The notes under the pieces were generated by a model that saw only the letters and a list, made by a program, of their open reading frames with translations, made no database searches and was not told the origin of the DNA. From NCBI GenBank assembly GCA_003566935.1, contig PXBM01000120.1, positions 1 through 5,277 of the forward strand: a DNA stretch of 5,277 nt. Direction: 5' to 3'. Made by a program: the position numbers and the translations under genes. This DNA comes from Syntrophomonadaceae bacterium. Lineage in GTDB: Bacteria > Bacillota > Dethiobacteria > DTU022. Shown here one piece after another: positions 4,899 through 5,277 of this stretch; position 1 is the stretch's first letter; every line of letters begins with the position of its first letter.

Positions 4899-5277
4899 TC
4901 AGTACGGTTTTACTACCTTAATATCATTCATTGGAAAATGCTTCTCATTTAAAGTATAGAGCACCGCTTCCCTAACCAGGGCTGAGGCTGCAATAATTGC
5001 ATCAGCCGTATTGATGCCGTAACTTTTTCTGTATAAGCTCATGTAACGTCCTGCCGCTTCAGCAATGCTATCATCCAAGCCAATTCGGTCAAATGCATCA
5101 AGAAAGTCATGCAAAACCTTCTCCTCACCCTGCCGGGCACCACTTAATAACTCTATCTTGGTGATCAAAGAACAAGTCAGGACTCGACCTTCTTGAAGAC
5201 AACTATCTACAACTGAAATTGCATCGGGCTTGCCTTTTAAATAATCTATCAATATATTTGTATCAAAGAGGGCAGCC
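4899..5277 (-). CDS. VapC-like PIN-domain ribonuclease toxin (5' end cut by window edge)
   Basis: A PIN-domain protein of the VapC type II toxin family, metal-dependent ribonucleases that cut RNA until blocked by a VapB-like antitoxin. The frame is open to the right edge and shows 125 residues. It begins AALFDTNILIDYLKG, the standard PIN N-terminus, so only a few residues including the start are missing; the internal TTG at 5252 is not the start. The acidic active-site residues are present: D5 (in DTN), E42 (in KIELLSG) and D92 (in TADAIIAASAL), with N110 (LNEKHF) near the fourth position. The full length would be close to the family's usual 130. The antitoxin gene, normally just upstream in the operon, would lie past the right end. 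The stop is 149 bp upstream of the tRNA-Arg gene on the same strand. Such modules are often acquired horizontally. The RNA target is unknown. Confidence 0.88.
   Translation of the reverse strand, partial: AALFDTNILIDYLKGKPDAISVVDSCLQEGRVLTCSLITKIELLSGARQGEEKVLHDFLDAFDRIGLDDSIAEAAGRYMSLYRKSYGINTADAIIAASALVREAVLYTLNEKHFPMNDIKVVKPY

Overview
The window looks like chromosomal DNA of a spore-forming, anaerobic Firmicute of the class Clostridia, perhaps Peptococcaceae-like. The reasons are a GerW/YtfJ sporulation protein beside a YtfI-like DUF2953 protein, strong AAGGAGG-type ribosome binding sites, AT-rich intergenic DNA, and oxygen-sensitive iron-sulfur and radical SAM proteins. The genus cannot be fixed from the sequence alone.

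Left part (1-2254, + strand): an ECF-type sigma factor, cut by the left edge, is followed 5 bp later by a small zinc-finger (H-x3-C-x2-C) anti-sigma-like protein with no membrane segment. Next comes a DUF2953 membrane protein whose only credible start is a CTG codon at 1007, with its ribosome binding site overlapping the previous stop. These three genes look translationally coupled. After a 133-bp gap with a possible forespore-type promoter and two short palindromes comes gerW/ytfJ, closed by a strong intrinsic terminator (2227-2254).

Middle part (2254-3484): a flavodoxin-2x[4Fe-4S] fusion protein (EFR1 type) lies on the minus strand with its own sigma-A-like promoter. Just downstream of it, a strong ribosome binding site and ATG lead into a small reading frame that appears broken by a one-base frameshift. 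The divergent intergenic region between this gene and the next holds a perfect 29-bp inverted repeat with a 7-nt loop and a partial tandem copy of its arm, resembling a REP/MITE element.

Right part (3485-5277): a radical SAM protein of the PflA/AmmeMemoRadiSam type on the + strand carries an extra N-terminal four-cysteine module. It is followed by a hairpin shared with a minus-strand tRNA-Arg(UCG) gene that encodes its own CCA end. Last is a minus-strand VapC-like PIN-domain toxin cut by the right edge; its antitoxin would lie beyond the window.

Nothing amounts to a clearly new multi-gene system. The observations most worth following are the palindromic element, the CTG start, the broken small ORF, the coupling of a sigma/anti-sigma pair to sporulation-associated genes, and the divergent pairing of an electron carrier with a radical SAM enzyme.
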